Assembly (NCBI GenBank): GCA_027587225.1
Contig: JAPDDQ010000004.1
Location: forward strand, 62,001-126,000
Length of the DNA: 64,000 nucleotides
Reading direction: 5' to 3'
Origin: Solirubrobacter taibaiensis
Lineage (GTDB): Bacteria > Actinomycetota > Thermoleophilia > Solirubrobacterales > Solirubrobacteraceae
The notes below the pieces were generated by a model that did not search any database, had not been told where the DNA came from, and worked only from the letters and a program-made list of their open reading frames with translations. The position numbers and the translations under genes were made by a program. Below, piece by piece: positions 25,449 through 36,048 of the stretch. Position 1 is the stretch's first letter. Every line of letters starts with the position of its first letter.

Positions 25449-27256
25449 GCGCGCAGCCGATCACCCGTGCCGGTGCCCGGCAGATCTCCTTCGCCGCCCT
25501 GCGGCGTGCGGAGCTGCTGGCCCCTGCCGCGGTTGCGGTCGGCTTCGCCGTGCTCGTTGCGCTGACCTGGGGCGCTTGGGGCGACCTCGGGCACGACACG
25601 GGCTACGACTGGGTGGCTGCGCAGCGGCTTGCCGATGGTGAGCTGCCGTACGCGGACTTCCCGTACATCTACGGTCCTCTCGGCGTCGGACTCCTCGGCG
25701 GCGCGTTCACCGTGTTCGGCACTGGCACCACCGCTGTCGTGGCGCTCGGCATCGTGCTTGCAACCGCCGCGGTCGCCATCACCTACCGCCTCGGTCTCGT
25801 GCTCGCCGGTCCGGTGGGAGCGGCACTTGCCGCCGGTTCCACGGTCGTCGCAGCCGTCGCGACCGGCAACATGGGGCTAATCTCTCCGCATGCGGTTGGC
25901 GCGACCACGGCGATCGTGCTCGTGCTGGCGTGTGTCCTCGCCGGGGCGCGGTACGCCGCCAGCGGCAAGCGCGCCTGGCTCGCCTTGGCCGGAGTGACCA
26001 CGGGCCTGGGCATGCTCACCCGGCCCGAGTTCGCCGTCGCGCTCGTGCTCGCACCGGCGCTGTGGCTCATGCTCCGTTGGCTGCGCGCCGAGGGCGCTGA
26101 TCGCCGCCGCGCGGTCCGCGCCGGGGCGACTTGGGCCGGCGTTGCGGTCGCGATCCCGCTGGTGGTCTACGGGCTGTTGGCGACGCAGGCATCGCCGAGT
26201 GCGCTACTGGAGAACATGTTTCCGTCAGCGCAACTTGCTGCGGGCAGCGACCAGATCCTGAAGGCCTCGGCGCCGATGACGCCCGCGAGCTTCGCGCGCC
26301 TCGCCGCCGACCTCGCCCTCTACGCCGTGCTCGCCGGCGCCATGCTCGGCGCGGGTCTGCTGGTCGCGCGCGGCGGGAAGCTACGCGCGCTCGTGATCGC
26401 CGGCGCGATCCTGGGCGGCGTCGCCTTCGTCGGCGCGCTGCTCGTGAACCCGGAGGCGATCCGGTCGCGCCTCGAGTACGCGTACGCGTGGGTGCCCGCC
26501 GGCGCCGCGCTCGCCGCGCTCGCGCTCACCTGGCGCGCCCGCTCGCGCACGGTCGAGTTCAGCGTTCGCGATCAGGCCGCGTTGCTGCTGAGCGTCGCGT
26601 TGACCGTGATCGCGGCGAAGACCTACGCGGCCTTCGCGCCGCACCCCAACCCCCGTTTCTCGCAGTTCGCCGTGTACGCGCTGCCGCTCGCCGCGCTGTT
26701 CATGGCCTGGCTGCACCTCGAGGTCCTGGGCAGCCGCGGCGTCGCGGTGCGCCGACTGGGCATCGCGTGGCTCAGCGCACTCGTCGCGGCCGGCGCCGTG
26801 CTCGTCGTCAATGATGCGCGCGCGGAGACGTTCACCGTCAGCGGCCCGGGAGGCTCGATCACGGCCACCCCGTCGGACGGCCCGGCCTACCAGGCCGTCC
26901 TCGACGCCATCGCCGAGCGCACGCGCCCCGGCGATCCGGTGCTGCTCGCGCCGCAGATGTCAGCGCTTTACACGCTGGCGGATCGCGAGGACCCGCTTCC
27001 CGCCATCTCGCTGCTGCCCGGCATGGTGCCGGACGAAGCCGCCGAGGAGCGCGTCATCGCGCAATTGCGGGACGTGAACCTGGTGGTCACCGACCGCCGT
27101 CGTCTCACCGAATATGGACAGGGCGCCTTTGGCGTCACGTACAACCGGCGTCTCGGCGCCTGGCTGCGCAGCGACTTCCGCCGCGTGGCGACCCTGCGCG
27201 GTGCCGGAGACGGCGCCGTAACCCTCGATCTCTGGCAGAGGAGAGCAACACCATGA
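25445..27256 (+). CDS. GT-C type membrane glycosyltransferase
   Basis: 603-aa polytopic membrane protein with about 11 segments. The first extracytoplasmic loop HDTGYDWVAAQRLADGELPYADFPYIYGPL carries the acidic residues typical of GT39/ArnT-like enzymes that use polyprenyl-phosphate sugars. A soluble C-terminal domain (residues about 440-600) follows. It probably transfers a sugar outside the membrane. ATGA overlap at both ends keeps it in the operon. Confidence 0.75.
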   Translation: MSAQPITRAGARQISFAALRRAELLAPAAVAVGFAVLVALTWGAWGDLGHDTGYDWVAAQRLADGELPYADFPYIYGPLGVGLLGGAFTVFGTGTTAVVALGIVLATAAVAITYRLGLVLAGPVGAALAAGSTVVAAVATGNMGLISPHAVGATTAIVLVLACVLAGARYAASGKRAWLALAGVTTGLGMLTRPEFAVALVLAPALWLMLRWLRAEGADRRRAVRAGATWAGVAVAIPLVVYGLLATQASPSALLENMFPSAQLAAGSDQILKASAPMTPASFARLAADLALYAVLAGAMLGAGLLVARGGKLRALVIAGAILGGVAFVGALLVNPEAIRSRLEYAYAWVPAGAALAALALTWRARSRTVEFSVRDQAALLLSVALTVIAAKTYAAFAPHPNPRFSQFAVYALPLAALFMAWLHLEVLGSRGVAVRRLGIAWLSALVAAGAVLVVNDARAETFTVSGPGGSITATPSDGPAYQAVLDAIAERTRPGDPVLLAPQMSALYTLADREDPLPAISLLPGMVPDEAAEERVIAQLRDVNLVVTDRRRLTEYGQGAFGVTYNRRLGAWLRSDFRRVATLRGAGDGAVTLDLWQRRATP

Positions 27257-28266
27257 CCCGTCCCAACATCGTCGGCGTCACGGGAGCCGCCGGCTTCGTC
27301 GGCGCCAACCTCGTCGAGCGCCTGCTCGATGAGGGGCGCACCGTCATCGGTATCGATGACATGTCGACCGGCGCCATCGAGAACGTCGCGCGGTTCCTCG
27401 ACCACCCGAACTTCACGCTGCACCAGTACGACTGCCGCGACACGCAGCGTCTGCGCGCCGATTGGGCGGACGTCGACGGCATCATCCACCTCGCGGCGAT
27501 GAAGATCCCGCGCTACGAGGGTGGCCTGCGCACGATGCAGGTCAACGTCGACGGCTCGCACGCCGCTTTCGAGGTCGCGATCGCGCTCGACGTGCCGGTC
27601 GTCTTCGCCTCCACGTCGGATGTCTACGGCAATGCCAAGGCGCCGTTCCGCGAGGACGGCGAGATCGTGCTCGGTCCGCCGACCAGCCGGCGCTGGTGCT
27701 ACGCGACGTCGAAGTTGTTCGACGAGCACCTCGCGCTGCGCCTGGCCGAGGAGCAGGGCCTGAAGGTGGCCATCCTGCGCCTGTTCAACTGCTACGGCCC
27801 GTACAACCACGCCACGTGGTGGGGCGGCCCGATGTCCGTCTTTTTCGAGGAGATGCTCGACGGCAAGCAGATCGAGATCCACGGCGACGGCAAGCAGGTC
27901 CGTTCGTTCACGTTCGTCAGCGACACCGTCGACGGCTTCGTGCGCGCGCTGGACACGCCGGAAAGCTGGGGCGAGGTGATCAACATCGGCAACGACAACC
28001 CGATCACGATCATCGATCTCGCCCACAAGGTCCAAGCGGCGGTCGGCGTCGAGGACGCGATCCCGGACCACTTGACGTCGTTCGAGTCGATGGGCGCGAA
28101 CTACCAGGACGTGTACTACCGCGTGCCGTCCACCGAGAAGGCCAAGCGCATCCTCGGCTACGAGGCGCAGGTCGGCCTCGACGAGGGCATCGAGCGGACG
28201 CTCGCCTACATCCGCGAGCGCCGGGCGGCCGAGGCCTCCCGCGACCAGACCCTGGCTTCCGCCTGA
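27253..28266 (+). CDS. NAD-dependent epimerase/dehydratase (extended SDR)
   Basis: 337-aa nucleotide-sugar SDR. GVTGAAGFVGANLVERL binds NAD, FASTSDVYGN supplies the Ser/Thr and YATSK the Tyr-Lys pair; DGKQVRSFTFVSD is the usual epimerase C-domain motif. The reaction is likely UDP-sugar 4-epimerisation, or decarboxylation of the uronic acid made by 19975; sequence by eye cannot decide. ATG overlaps the stop of the GT-C gene, with an AGAGGAGAGC ribosome site upstream. Confidence 0.85.
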   Translation: MTRPNIVGVTGAAGFVGANLVERLLDEGRTVIGIDDMSTGAIENVARFLDHPNFTLHQYDCRDTQRLRADWADVDGIIHLAAMKIPRYEGGLRTMQVNVDGSHAAFEVAIALDVPVVFASTSDVYGNAKAPFREDGEIVLGPPTSRRWCYATSKLFDEHLALRLAEEQGLKVAILRLFNCYGPYNHATWWGGPMSVFFEEMLDGKQIEIHGDGKQVRSFTFVSDTVDGFVRALDTPESWGEVINIGNDNPITIIDLAHKVQAAVGVEDAIPDHLTSFESMGANYQDVYYRVPSTEKAKRILGYEAQVGLDEGIERTLAYIRERRAAEASRDQTLASA

Positions 28267-28273
28267 TCCGCTG

Positions 28274-29581
28274 GTGAGCGAGCAGGCCGTCACCCTCCCG
28301 GCACCACCCGCGCCGCTGGTCCGGAGCCGTCTGCGGCTCCCGACCGGCGCGGCACTGCTGTCGATCGGCACGCTCGCGTCGGGCGTACTGGCGTACGTCT
28401 TCAATCTCGCCGCGGCCCGCGCCCTCGGGCCGGTCGAGTACGGCTCGGTCGCCGTCCTGTGGGCGGCGATGTTCCTGGTCAGCGTCGTGCTCTTCCGCCC
28501 GGCGGAGCAGACGCTGGCGCGCAACATCGCCGAGCGGCAGGCCCGCGGCGAGGACGCCATGGCCGTGGTCCGTACCGTCGGGTGGCTCACGCTCGGGGCC
28601 CTCGCAGCGGTCTGCGCGGTATTCGCGCTCGCGTGGACCCCGCTGACCGACGCCTTCTTCAACGGGCGTGACGCGTTCAGCGTCTGCCTGCTCGCGGGCA
28701 TCGCGGCGTACGCCGCGTCCTACTACGCCCGCGGCGTCGCCAGCGGGCTGCAGTGGCTCAGCGGGTACGGCGTGCTGCTGCTGATCGACGGCCTGGCGCG
28801 CGTCGTGCTCCTGCTGCCGCTGCTCATGGTCGCTTCGGCCCACGTGGCGTCCGCGGCGATCGTCGGCGCCGCCGTACTCGGGACCCTGGCGCCGCTGGCC
28901 CTGCGCGGATTCGGTCCGCGCCAGGTGCTGGCAAAGCTGCGCGGGACGGCCGCGGGGCCGCTCAAACTCGGCGACGCGGCTCGGTTCGCCGTGCCCGTCG
29001 GCGTGGTGGCGGGTGCCGAGCAGACGCTCGTCAGCGGCGGCGCGCTGCTCGCCGTGCTGACCGCCAGCGGAGACGCCGCCGCCGCAGGCACGGTCTTCGC
29101 GGCCACCATGCTCGTGCGCGCCCCTGTCTTCCTCTTCCAAGGCGTCGCGGCGGCGCTGCTGCCACGCTTCACCGAACTGCACACACGCGGCGAGCACCGC
29201 CGCATTCGGCGCGCGCTCTTGGCCGCCGGTGCAGGCACGCTGACGCTCACCGGCGCGCTGGTCGCCGGGGCCCTGGTCTGCGGGCCGGAGCTGATGCGGC
29301 TGCTGTTCGGCCCCGGCTTCGACGTCGCCCGCGGGGATCTGGCGATCCTGTCCGCGGGCGTGGGCTGCTACCTCGCGGCAGCGACGCTCACCCAGGCCGC
29401 GCTCGCGCGCGAGCTCGCGGCCCGAACCGCCCTGGCATGGCTCACAGCCGCCGTGGCGTTCGTCGCCGTCGAGCTTTTCGTCGGCGGCTCCCCGCTGCAC
29501 GGCGTCAGCGTCGCCTTCACGGTCGCCACCGGACTGGCCGCGGCCGGCCTCGCGCTGGTCCTTCACCGCTCAAGAAACTAG
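28274..29581 (+). CDS. Polysaccharide flippase (Wzx, MOP superfamily)
   Basis: 435-aa membrane protein with 12-13 hydrophobic segments; the N terminus LLSIGTLASGVLAYVFNLAAARALGPVEYG is the hallmark of Wzx/RfbX flippases moving undecaprenyl-linked repeat units. Starts at GTG 28274, 7 nt after the SDR stop. Last gene of the 19667-29581 operon. A second flippase lies at 48567, suggesting two repeat-unit products or redundancy. Confidence 0.88.
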   Translation: MSEQAVTLPAPPAPLVRSRLRLPTGAALLSIGTLASGVLAYVFNLAAARALGPVEYGSVAVLWAAMFLVSVVLFRPAEQTLARNIAERQARGEDAMAVVRTVGWLTLGALAAVCAVFALAWTPLTDAFFNGRDAFSVCLLAGIAAYAASYYARGVASGLQWLSGYGVLLLIDGLARVVLLLPLLMVASAHVASAAIVGAAVLGTLAPLALRGFGPRQVLAKLRGTAAGPLKLGDAARFAVPVGVVAGAEQTLVSGGALLAVLTASGDAAAAGTVFAATMLVRAPVFLFQGVAAALLPRFTELHTRGEHRRIRRALLAAGAGTLTLTGALVAGALVCGPELMRLLFGPGFDVARGDLAILSAGVGCYLAAATLTQAALARELAARTALAWLTAAVAFVAVELFVGGSPLHGVSVAFTVATGLAAAGLALVLHRSRN

Positions 29582-29616
29582 TCTCGCGGCCAGTGTCCGA
29601 CGGCTGACAGAACGGC

Positions 29617-29622
29617 GATTAT
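29617..29622 (+). promoter_or_regulatory. -10 box (GATTAT) of the 1799-aa protein gene
   Basis: GATTAT ends 6 nt before ATG 29629. No ribosome site is present, implying a leaderless mRNA separate from the upstream operon. Confidence 0.45.
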
Positions 29623-29628
29623 GAGTGG

Positions 29629-32600
29629 ATGCACCCGTCCACTGCACGCTGGGTTCTGTCGGTCGCGTTGGTGTTCCTGACGCTCGCGCTCGCGCCCGGG
29701 GTGGCGCACGCCGCGGCGGCACCCGCGGGCCCCTCGGGGATCGCGCTCGACGGCCGCGTCGAGCTCGCCTGGCAGCCGTCGGCGGGCGCCTCGGCGTACG
29801 CCGTGTACCGCGGGACGACCGCCGCGACGATCACCACACGGGTGACGCCGGTGGGCGGGGTGCTCGGGACGTCCTTCGCCGACACCTCGGCGCTCAACGG
29901 GACGACCTACTACTACGCCGTGCGAGCGATCGAGGGCGGCTTCGAGTCGGCCAATTCGCTCGTCGTCCAGTCCACGCCTGCCGCGCGGGCGTGCAGCACC
30001 GGCAATCCGGTCGTGCTCGAGAACTGCCTGCCCGGGACGACCAACTGGCCGGCCCGCTCGCCGAACGTGCCCGCGTCCGGCGGCATCGAAGGCTTCGCGA
30101 CGGCGCAGAGCATCAACCACGGCGAGTCGGTCGACCTGAAGATCAACACGACCTCCGGCGCGCCGTTCAACCTCGAGATCTACCGCAGCGGGGACTACGG
30201 CGGCACAGGTGGCCGGCTGTTCTCGATCGTGCGCGGTCTCGCCGGCACGGCTCAGCCGGCGTGCTCGAACGACTTCGCGACGGGGCTCGTGGAGTGCGCG
30301 AACTGGTCGGCGTCGTTCAAGCTGACGACGACGGCGGCGTGGCCGTCGGGCATGTACCTGCTGCGGCTGGTGCGCACGGACACGAACTCCGACACGCACA
30401 TCCTGCTCGCGGTGCGCGACGACTCGCGCACGCCGAAGGTCGTGCTGGGCAGCGGGTTCTCGACCTATCAGGCGTACAACAACTACGGCGGCCGATCGCT
30501 GTACAACTTCAACTCCGGCGGCCCGAACACGATCTCGGCCGGCCCGCGTGCGGTGAAGGTGTCCTTCGATCGCCCGTACAACCAGATCCGCGTTCGCCAG
30601 CACGACTGGTACACGGAGATCGAGCAGCCGCTCGTCGCCTGGCTTGAGCGCCAAGGCCACGACGTGGCCTACATCTCCGGCACCGACCTGGAGCGGCAGC
30701 AGTCACTCGCTCGCCGTGGCAGCGTCTACGTGTCACCGGCCCACGACGAGTACATCTCCGAGAACGTGCGCGCGTCGTGGGAGCAGGCGCGCGACGCCGG
30801 GACGAGCCTGTTGTTCACGGGCGCCAACACCCTGTACTGGCGCGTCCGCTACGAACCGAGCGTGCAGACCGGCGCTCAGGACCGGGTTCTGGTTTGTTAC
30901 AAGAACACCGAGTCGGGCGTTGCCGATCCCGTCTCTCCGACGACCACGTGGCGTGACCCCACGGGTGCGAACCGGCCGGAGAACGCGCTGATCGGCTCGA
31001 TGTACGTCGGCCAGGAGGTCAACGCCAGCTTCGGTTTGCGCGTCAGCGCCGAGCAGGGGCAGGATCGCCTGTTCCGGTACACCGGACTCGACTCGTTGCT
31101 CCCCGGAACGACTGAGCAGATCGGGACCGATCTCCTCGGCTGGGAGTGGGACGCGCGCGTGTCCAACGGCGTCGAACCGGCGGGCGTGAAGACGCTCGCC
31201 TCCTCGCCGGCGTCCGGCGACATCCTGCAGGACTCGGGCCGCACCTACGCGCGTGGCAGCGCCAACTCCAACATCACCAAGTACAAGGCCGCGAGCGGCG
31301 CCCTCGTCGTCAACTACGGCACGAACCAGTGGTGGCGCGGCCTGTACCGCAGCGTCTTCAACGAGGGTCACTCGCTTCCGGAGATCGAGCAGATCACCAC
31401 CAACACGCTCGCCGACATGGGCGCCACGGCCACGACCCCGTCCTCCGGGATCACGCTCGACTCGCCGATCGATCCGGCCACGGTGCCCGGCGGCGTCATC
31501 GCCACGCCCGTCGGGACCGACTCGGTCACGATCTCGTGGAGCCCGGTGATCGGCGCGACGGCGTACAACGTCTACCGGCTGCGGTCCTCACGCGAGGGCG
31601 GCTGGCCGCTCGGCACCCGCGCGAACGCCACCACGCTCACCGGCACGTCGCTGACGGACACGGGCCTGAACGCCGGGACGGCGTACTACTACGTCGTGAC
31701 GGCGACGGTCGCCGGCCAGCAGTCCGGCCCGTCAGCCGAGTCGCTGGCGACGACGCCGTCGGCGTCGGTGCCCGCCATCCGGATCAACACCGGCGGCCCG
31801 GCGTACGTCGCGGCCTCCGGCGTCACCTTCGCCGCCGACGCGAACTTCAGCGGCGGCTCCACCGCCTCCACCACCCAGTCGATCTCCGGCACCGCTGACC
31901 AGGCCCTCTACCAGAACGAGCGCTGGGGCAACTTCAGCTACGCCATCCCCGTGGCCAACGGCCGCTATGACGTCCGGCTGCACTTCGCCGAGACGTACTT
32001 CGGCACCGCCGTCGCGGGCGGCGCCGGAAGCCGCGTCTTCGGCTTCGACGTCGTCGACACGGCGCTGAACCCGGACCTCTCCGGAATCGACAGCTTCGCG
32101 GCGGCCGGGGCCCGTGGAGCGCACATCCGTACGGTCCCGAACGTCCAGATCAGCGACGGGACGCTCAACCTGCGCAGCGTGTACGGAGCGGCGGACGATC
32201 CGCAGGTCGCAGCGATCGAAGTGATCCCGGCCGCCCCGGCCGGGCCCCCGGCGATCACGCAGCGCAGTCCGGGCGACGGTGCCACGGGCGCGTCCGCCAC
32301 CGTGCGCCCCACCGCCACCTTCTCGCGCGACCTCGATGCCGCGACGGTCACGAGCTCGTCGTTCACCCTCGAGCCGGCCGCCGGCGGCAGCCCGGTGGCC
32401 GCGTCGGTCAGCTACGACAACGCGACCCGGACCGCGACGCTGCGGCCGACGGCGCCGCTCGCCTTCTCCACGGCCTATCGCGCCCGCGTCTCGACCGCCG
32501 TCAAGAGCGCGGACGGGATCGCCCTGGCCGGAGCCGTCACCTGGGTCTTCACGACCGGCGCCGCACCGCCGCCCGCCACCGTGACCGCCGTCACGCCCGC

Positions 32601-35028
32601 CAACGGCACCACCGGGGTGGCCCGTGGGACCGCGCCGACGGCGACCTTCTCGCGGGACATGGAGCCGACCACGCTGACGACGACGAGCGCGACCCTGCGC
32701 CGTCCGGACGGCACCGCCGTGAGCGCCGCCGTCACCTATGACGCGGCGACACGCAAGGTGACGCTGACGCCGTCGGCGAACCTCGCCTACGCCACGACGT
32801 ACACGGCCCGGATCGGGACGGAGGTCTTCTCCGCCGACGGCGTGCCGCTGGCCGCGCCGGTGAGCTGGAGCTTCACCACCGCCGACCCGCCGCCGCCGGA
32901 CACGCAGGCCCCCGTCGTGTCGATCACGGCGCCCGCATCCGGCACGCTGATCGGTTCGACGACGCTGACCGCGACCGCCAGCGACAACGTCGGCGTGATC
33001 GGGGTCCGGTTCAAGCTCGACGGGGCGAACCTCGGACCCGAGGACACGTCCGCGCCCTACGCCTACGACTGGAACAGCTTCGGCGTGGCGAACGGGGAGC
33101 ACACGATCACCGCCGTGGCGCGTGACGACGCGGGCAACACGCGCGAATCGGCGCCGCTCGTCCTGACGCTCGAGAACCCGGCCGTCGACCCCGCGGGGCT
33201 GGTCGGCGCCTGGGGCTTCGAAGAAGCGGCAGGCACGAGCGCCACCGACAGCTCCCCCGCCAAGAACCACGGCACGATCACCGGCGCGACGCGCGTCAGC
33301 GGCCGCCACGGCGGCGGGCTGAGCTTCGTGAACTCCGGCGACTGGGTCACGATCCCGTCGCACGCGTCGCTGAACCTCGGCGCCGCGATGACGCTCGAAG
33401 CGTGGGTCAACCCCACCGGGTTCAACTACTGGCACACGGTGCTCTTGCGCGAGCGCAACGCGAACGCGATGGCGTACGGCCTGTACGCCGACAACGATGT
33501 CGACCGCGCGAGTGGTCACGTCTCCACCAACGGCAGCGAGGTGCACACCAACGGCACGTCCACCCTGCCCGTGAACACGTGGTCGCACCTGGCCGTGACC
33601 TATGACGGCAGCTCGCTCAAGCTCTACGTCAACGGCACGCTGAGCTCGCAGCGCGCGGTCACCGGGACGATCGACTCGTCCACGCTGCCGCTGCGGATCG
33701 GCGGCAACAACGTCTGGGGTGAGTACTTCCGTGGCGTGCTCGACGAAATCCGGGTCTACCGGCGCGCGCTGAGCGCCGCTGAGCTGGCGACGGACATGGC
33801 GAGCCCGGTGCAGCCGCCGATCCCCGACACCAGCCCGCCGACCGTGTCCCTCACAGCGCCGGCCAACGGCGCCACGCTCGCGGGGACGACGAACGTGACC
33901 GCGAACGCCGCCGATAGCCGCGCCGTCTTGAGCGTGCAGTTCAAGCTCAACGGTGCGAACCTCGGCGCGCCCGACACGACCGCCCCCTACTCGGTCGCGT
34001 GGGACACCCGCACGGTGGCGAACGGCGCGCGCACGCTGACGGCCGTGGCGACGGACACCGCCAACAACACGACGACGTCGACGCCGGTCAACGTCACCGT
34101 CGACAACGGGGCGCCGCCTTCGGTGGCGCTCACCGCGCCCAGTGCCGGCGCCACGCTGACCGGGCCGGCATCGCTCACCGCGAACGCGACTGACGACCGC
34201 GGGATCGCGAACGTCCAGTTCAAGGTCGACGGCGTCGATGTCGGCGCCCCCGACACCTCGTCGCCGTACGCCTACACGTGGGACAGCAGCCTGGTGCCCA
34301 ACGGCAGCCACAGCGTTACGGCAGTCGCCACCGACACGGACGGCGCGACGACGACGTCAGCGGCCGTCGCGGTCACCACCAGCAACACCGTGACCGCACC
34401 GTCGGGGCTGATCGCGGCCTACGGCTTCGAGGAGACGAGTGGCTCCACGGTCACGGACTCCTCGGCCAGCGGCATGGTCGGCACGCTCGGCACGACAGCA
34501 CGCACGACCGCGGGGCGCTTCGGCCGGGCGCTGTTGTTCAACGGGCTCGGCAACATGGTCACGATTCCCGACGCCGCGCCGCTGCACGTCACCACCGGCC
34601 TGACGCTCGAGGCCTGGGTCAACTCGGCGGAGGCCGGCGGCTGGCGCACGGCGGTCCTCAAGGAGACCGGCTCCGGGCTGTCGTACTCGCTGTACGCCAA
34701 CGAGGACTCCAACCGGCCCAGCGCCCACCTGACCACCGGCGGTACCGAGGTCGACGCGCGGGGTACCGCCGCGATCCCGACCGGCACCTGGACGCATCTG
34801 GCGATGACGTACGACGGGTCCACGCTGCGGATGTTCATCAACGGCAACCAGGTCGGGACGCACGCCGTCACGGGCAGCGCGACGGTCGCCTCCCAGCCGC
34901 TACGGCTCGGCGGCAACGGTGTCTGGGGTGAGTTCTTCAAGGGCACCATCGACGAGGTGAGGGTCTACAACCGGGCGCTCACCGCACCGGAGATCCAGGG
35001 CGACATGAACCGCCCGGTGGTCGAGTGA
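29629..35028 (+). CDS. Giant secreted multidomain protein: DMFase-like, malectin, Ig-like, LamG modules
   Basis: 1799 aa, signal peptide ending VAHAAAA. Modules in order (approximate residues): Fn3-like 38-113; a large domain resembling the N,N-dimethylformamidase beta-subunit C-terminal family 121-600 (with SPAHDEYIS near 369); Fn3 620-710; malectin-like carbohydrate-binding 716-870 (IRINTGGPAY, RLHFAET); two Big_5-type domains 876-1085 (ATFSRD, AYRARV); Ig-like 1094-1184; LamG/concanavalin-like 1187-1395 (AWGFEEAAG, EAWVNP, DEIRVYRRAL); two more Ig-like 1402-1583; a second LamG to the end. Likely extracellular and glycan-binding; whether the amidase-like domain is catalytic cannot be said. 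Monocistronic, between flippase and Wzz-like genes. Confidence 0.8.
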   Translation: MHPSTARWVLSVALVFLTLALAPGVAHAAAAPAGPSGIALDGRVELAWQPSAGASAYAVYRGTTAATITTRVTPVGGVLGTSFADTSALNGTTYYYAVRAIEGGFESANSLVVQSTPAARACSTGNPVVLENCLPGTTNWPARSPNVPASGGIEGFATAQSINHGESVDLKINTTSGAPFNLEIYRSGDYGGTGGRLFSIVRGLAGTAQPACSNDFATGLVECANWSASFKLTTTAAWPSGMYLLRLVRTDTNSDTHILLAVRDDSRTPKVVLGSGFSTYQAYNNYGGRSLYNFNSGGPNTISAGPRAVKVSFDRPYNQIRVRQHDWYTEIEQPLVAWLERQGHDVAYISGTDLERQQSLARRGSVYVSPAHDEYISENVRASWEQARDAGTSLLFTGANTLYWRVRYEPSVQTGAQDRVLVCYKNTESGVADPVSPTTTWRDPTGANRPENALIGSMYVGQEVNASFGLRVSAEQGQDRLFRYTGLDSLLPGTTEQIGTDLLGWEWDARVSNGVEPAGVKTLASSPASGDILQDSGRTYARGSANSNITKYKAASGALVVNYGTNQWWRGLYRSVFNEGHSLPEIEQITTNTLADMGATATTPSSGITLDSPIDPATVPGGVIATPVGTDSVTISWSPVIGATAYNVYRLRSSREGGWPLGTRANATTLTGTSLTDTGLNAGTAYYYVVTATVAGQQSGPSAESLATTPSASVPAIRINTGGPAYVAASGVTFAADANFSGGSTASTTQSISGTADQALYQNERWGNFSYAIPVANGRYDVRLHFAETYFGTAVAGGAGSRVFGFDVVDTALNPDLSGIDSFAAAGARGAHIRTVPNVQISDGTLNLRSVYGAADDPQVAAIEVIPAAPAGPPAITQRSPGDGATGASATVRPTATFSRDLDAATVTSSSFTLEPAAGGSPVAASVSYDNATRTATLRPTAPLAFSTAYRARVSTAVKSADGIALAGAVTWVFTTGAAPPPATVTAVTPANGTTGVARGTAPTATFSRDMEPTTLTTTSATLRRPDGTAVSAAVTYDAATRKVTLTPSANLAYATTYTARIGTEVFSADGVPLAAPVSWSFTTADPPPPDTQAPVVSITAPASGTLIGSTTLTATASDNVGVIGVRFKLDGANLGPEDTSAPYAYDWNSFGVANGEHTITAVARDDAGNTRESAPLVLTLENPAVDPAGLVGAWGFEEAAGTSATDSSPAKNHGTITGATRVSGRHGGGLSFVNSGDWVTIPSHASLNLGAAMTLEAWVNPTGFNYWHTVLLRERNANAMAYGLYADNDVDRASGHVSTNGSEVHTNGTSTLPVNTWSHLAVTYDGSSLKLYVNGTLSSQRAVTGTIDSSTLPLRIGGNNVWGEYFRGVLDEIRVYRRALSAAELATDMASPVQPPIPDTSPPTVSLTAPANGATLAGTTNVTANAADSRAVLSVQFKLNGANLGAPDTTAPYSVAWDTRTVANGARTLTAVATDTANNTTTSTPVNVTVDNGAPPSVALTAPSAGATLTGPASLTANATDDRGIANVQFKVDGVDVGAPDTSSPYAYTWDSSLVPNGSHSVTAVATDTDGATTTSAAVAVTTSNTVTAPSGLIAAYGFEETSGSTVTDSSASGMVGTLGTTARTTAGRFGRALLFNGLGNMVTIPDAAPLHVTTGLTLEAWVNSAEAGGWRTAVLKETGSGLSYSLYANEDSNRPSAHLTTGGTEVDARGTAAIPTGTWTHLAMTYDGSTLRMFINGNQVGTHAVTGSATVASQPLRLGGNGVWGEFFKGTIDEVRVYNRALTAPEIQGDMNRPVVE

Positions 35029-35032
35029 GCGC

Positions 35033-35057
35033 AGCCCTGGCGCACCGCCCGAGGGCT
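35033..35057 (+). terminator. Weak hairpin after the 1799-aa gene
   Basis: AGCCCT...AGGGCT, 6-bp arms with a 13-nt loop, 5 nt after the stop. No T-run follows, so termination is only possible. Confidence 0.3.
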
Positions 35058-35078
35058 CTCTCCACGCGGCTAGGCGGG

Positions 35079-35098
35079 CCCTGGACCATAGTCCAGGG
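35079..35098. promoter_or_regulatory. CCAGGG inverted repeat upstream of the Wzz-like gene
   Basis: CCCTGGAC-CATA-GTCCAGGG, a perfect 8-bp inverted repeat, 38 bp before the -10 box. A related repeat precedes the flippase gene at 48567, and half-sites occur before 39775 and 44377. A shared operator is inferred. Confidence 0.45.
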
Positions 35099-35136
35099 TC
35101 CGGCCGTTCACCCGCCCCAGGGCGTCGGTCCCCGCC

Positions 35137-35142
35137 TACGAT
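35137..35142 (+). promoter_or_regulatory. -10 box (TACGAT) of the Wzz-like gene
   Basis: TACGAT ends 7 nt before ATG 35150; no Shine-Dalgarno sequence is present. Confidence 0.45.
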
Positions 35143-35149
35143 CACGAGC

Positions 35150-36034
<885 letters not shown>

Positions 36035-36048
36035 GCGAGGGTACCCCG

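Noticed and set aside
31732-34311. 859-codon minus-strand frame
   Set aside because: Antisense of the malectin/Ig/LamG region of the 1799-aa protein; Arg/Gly-rich composition.
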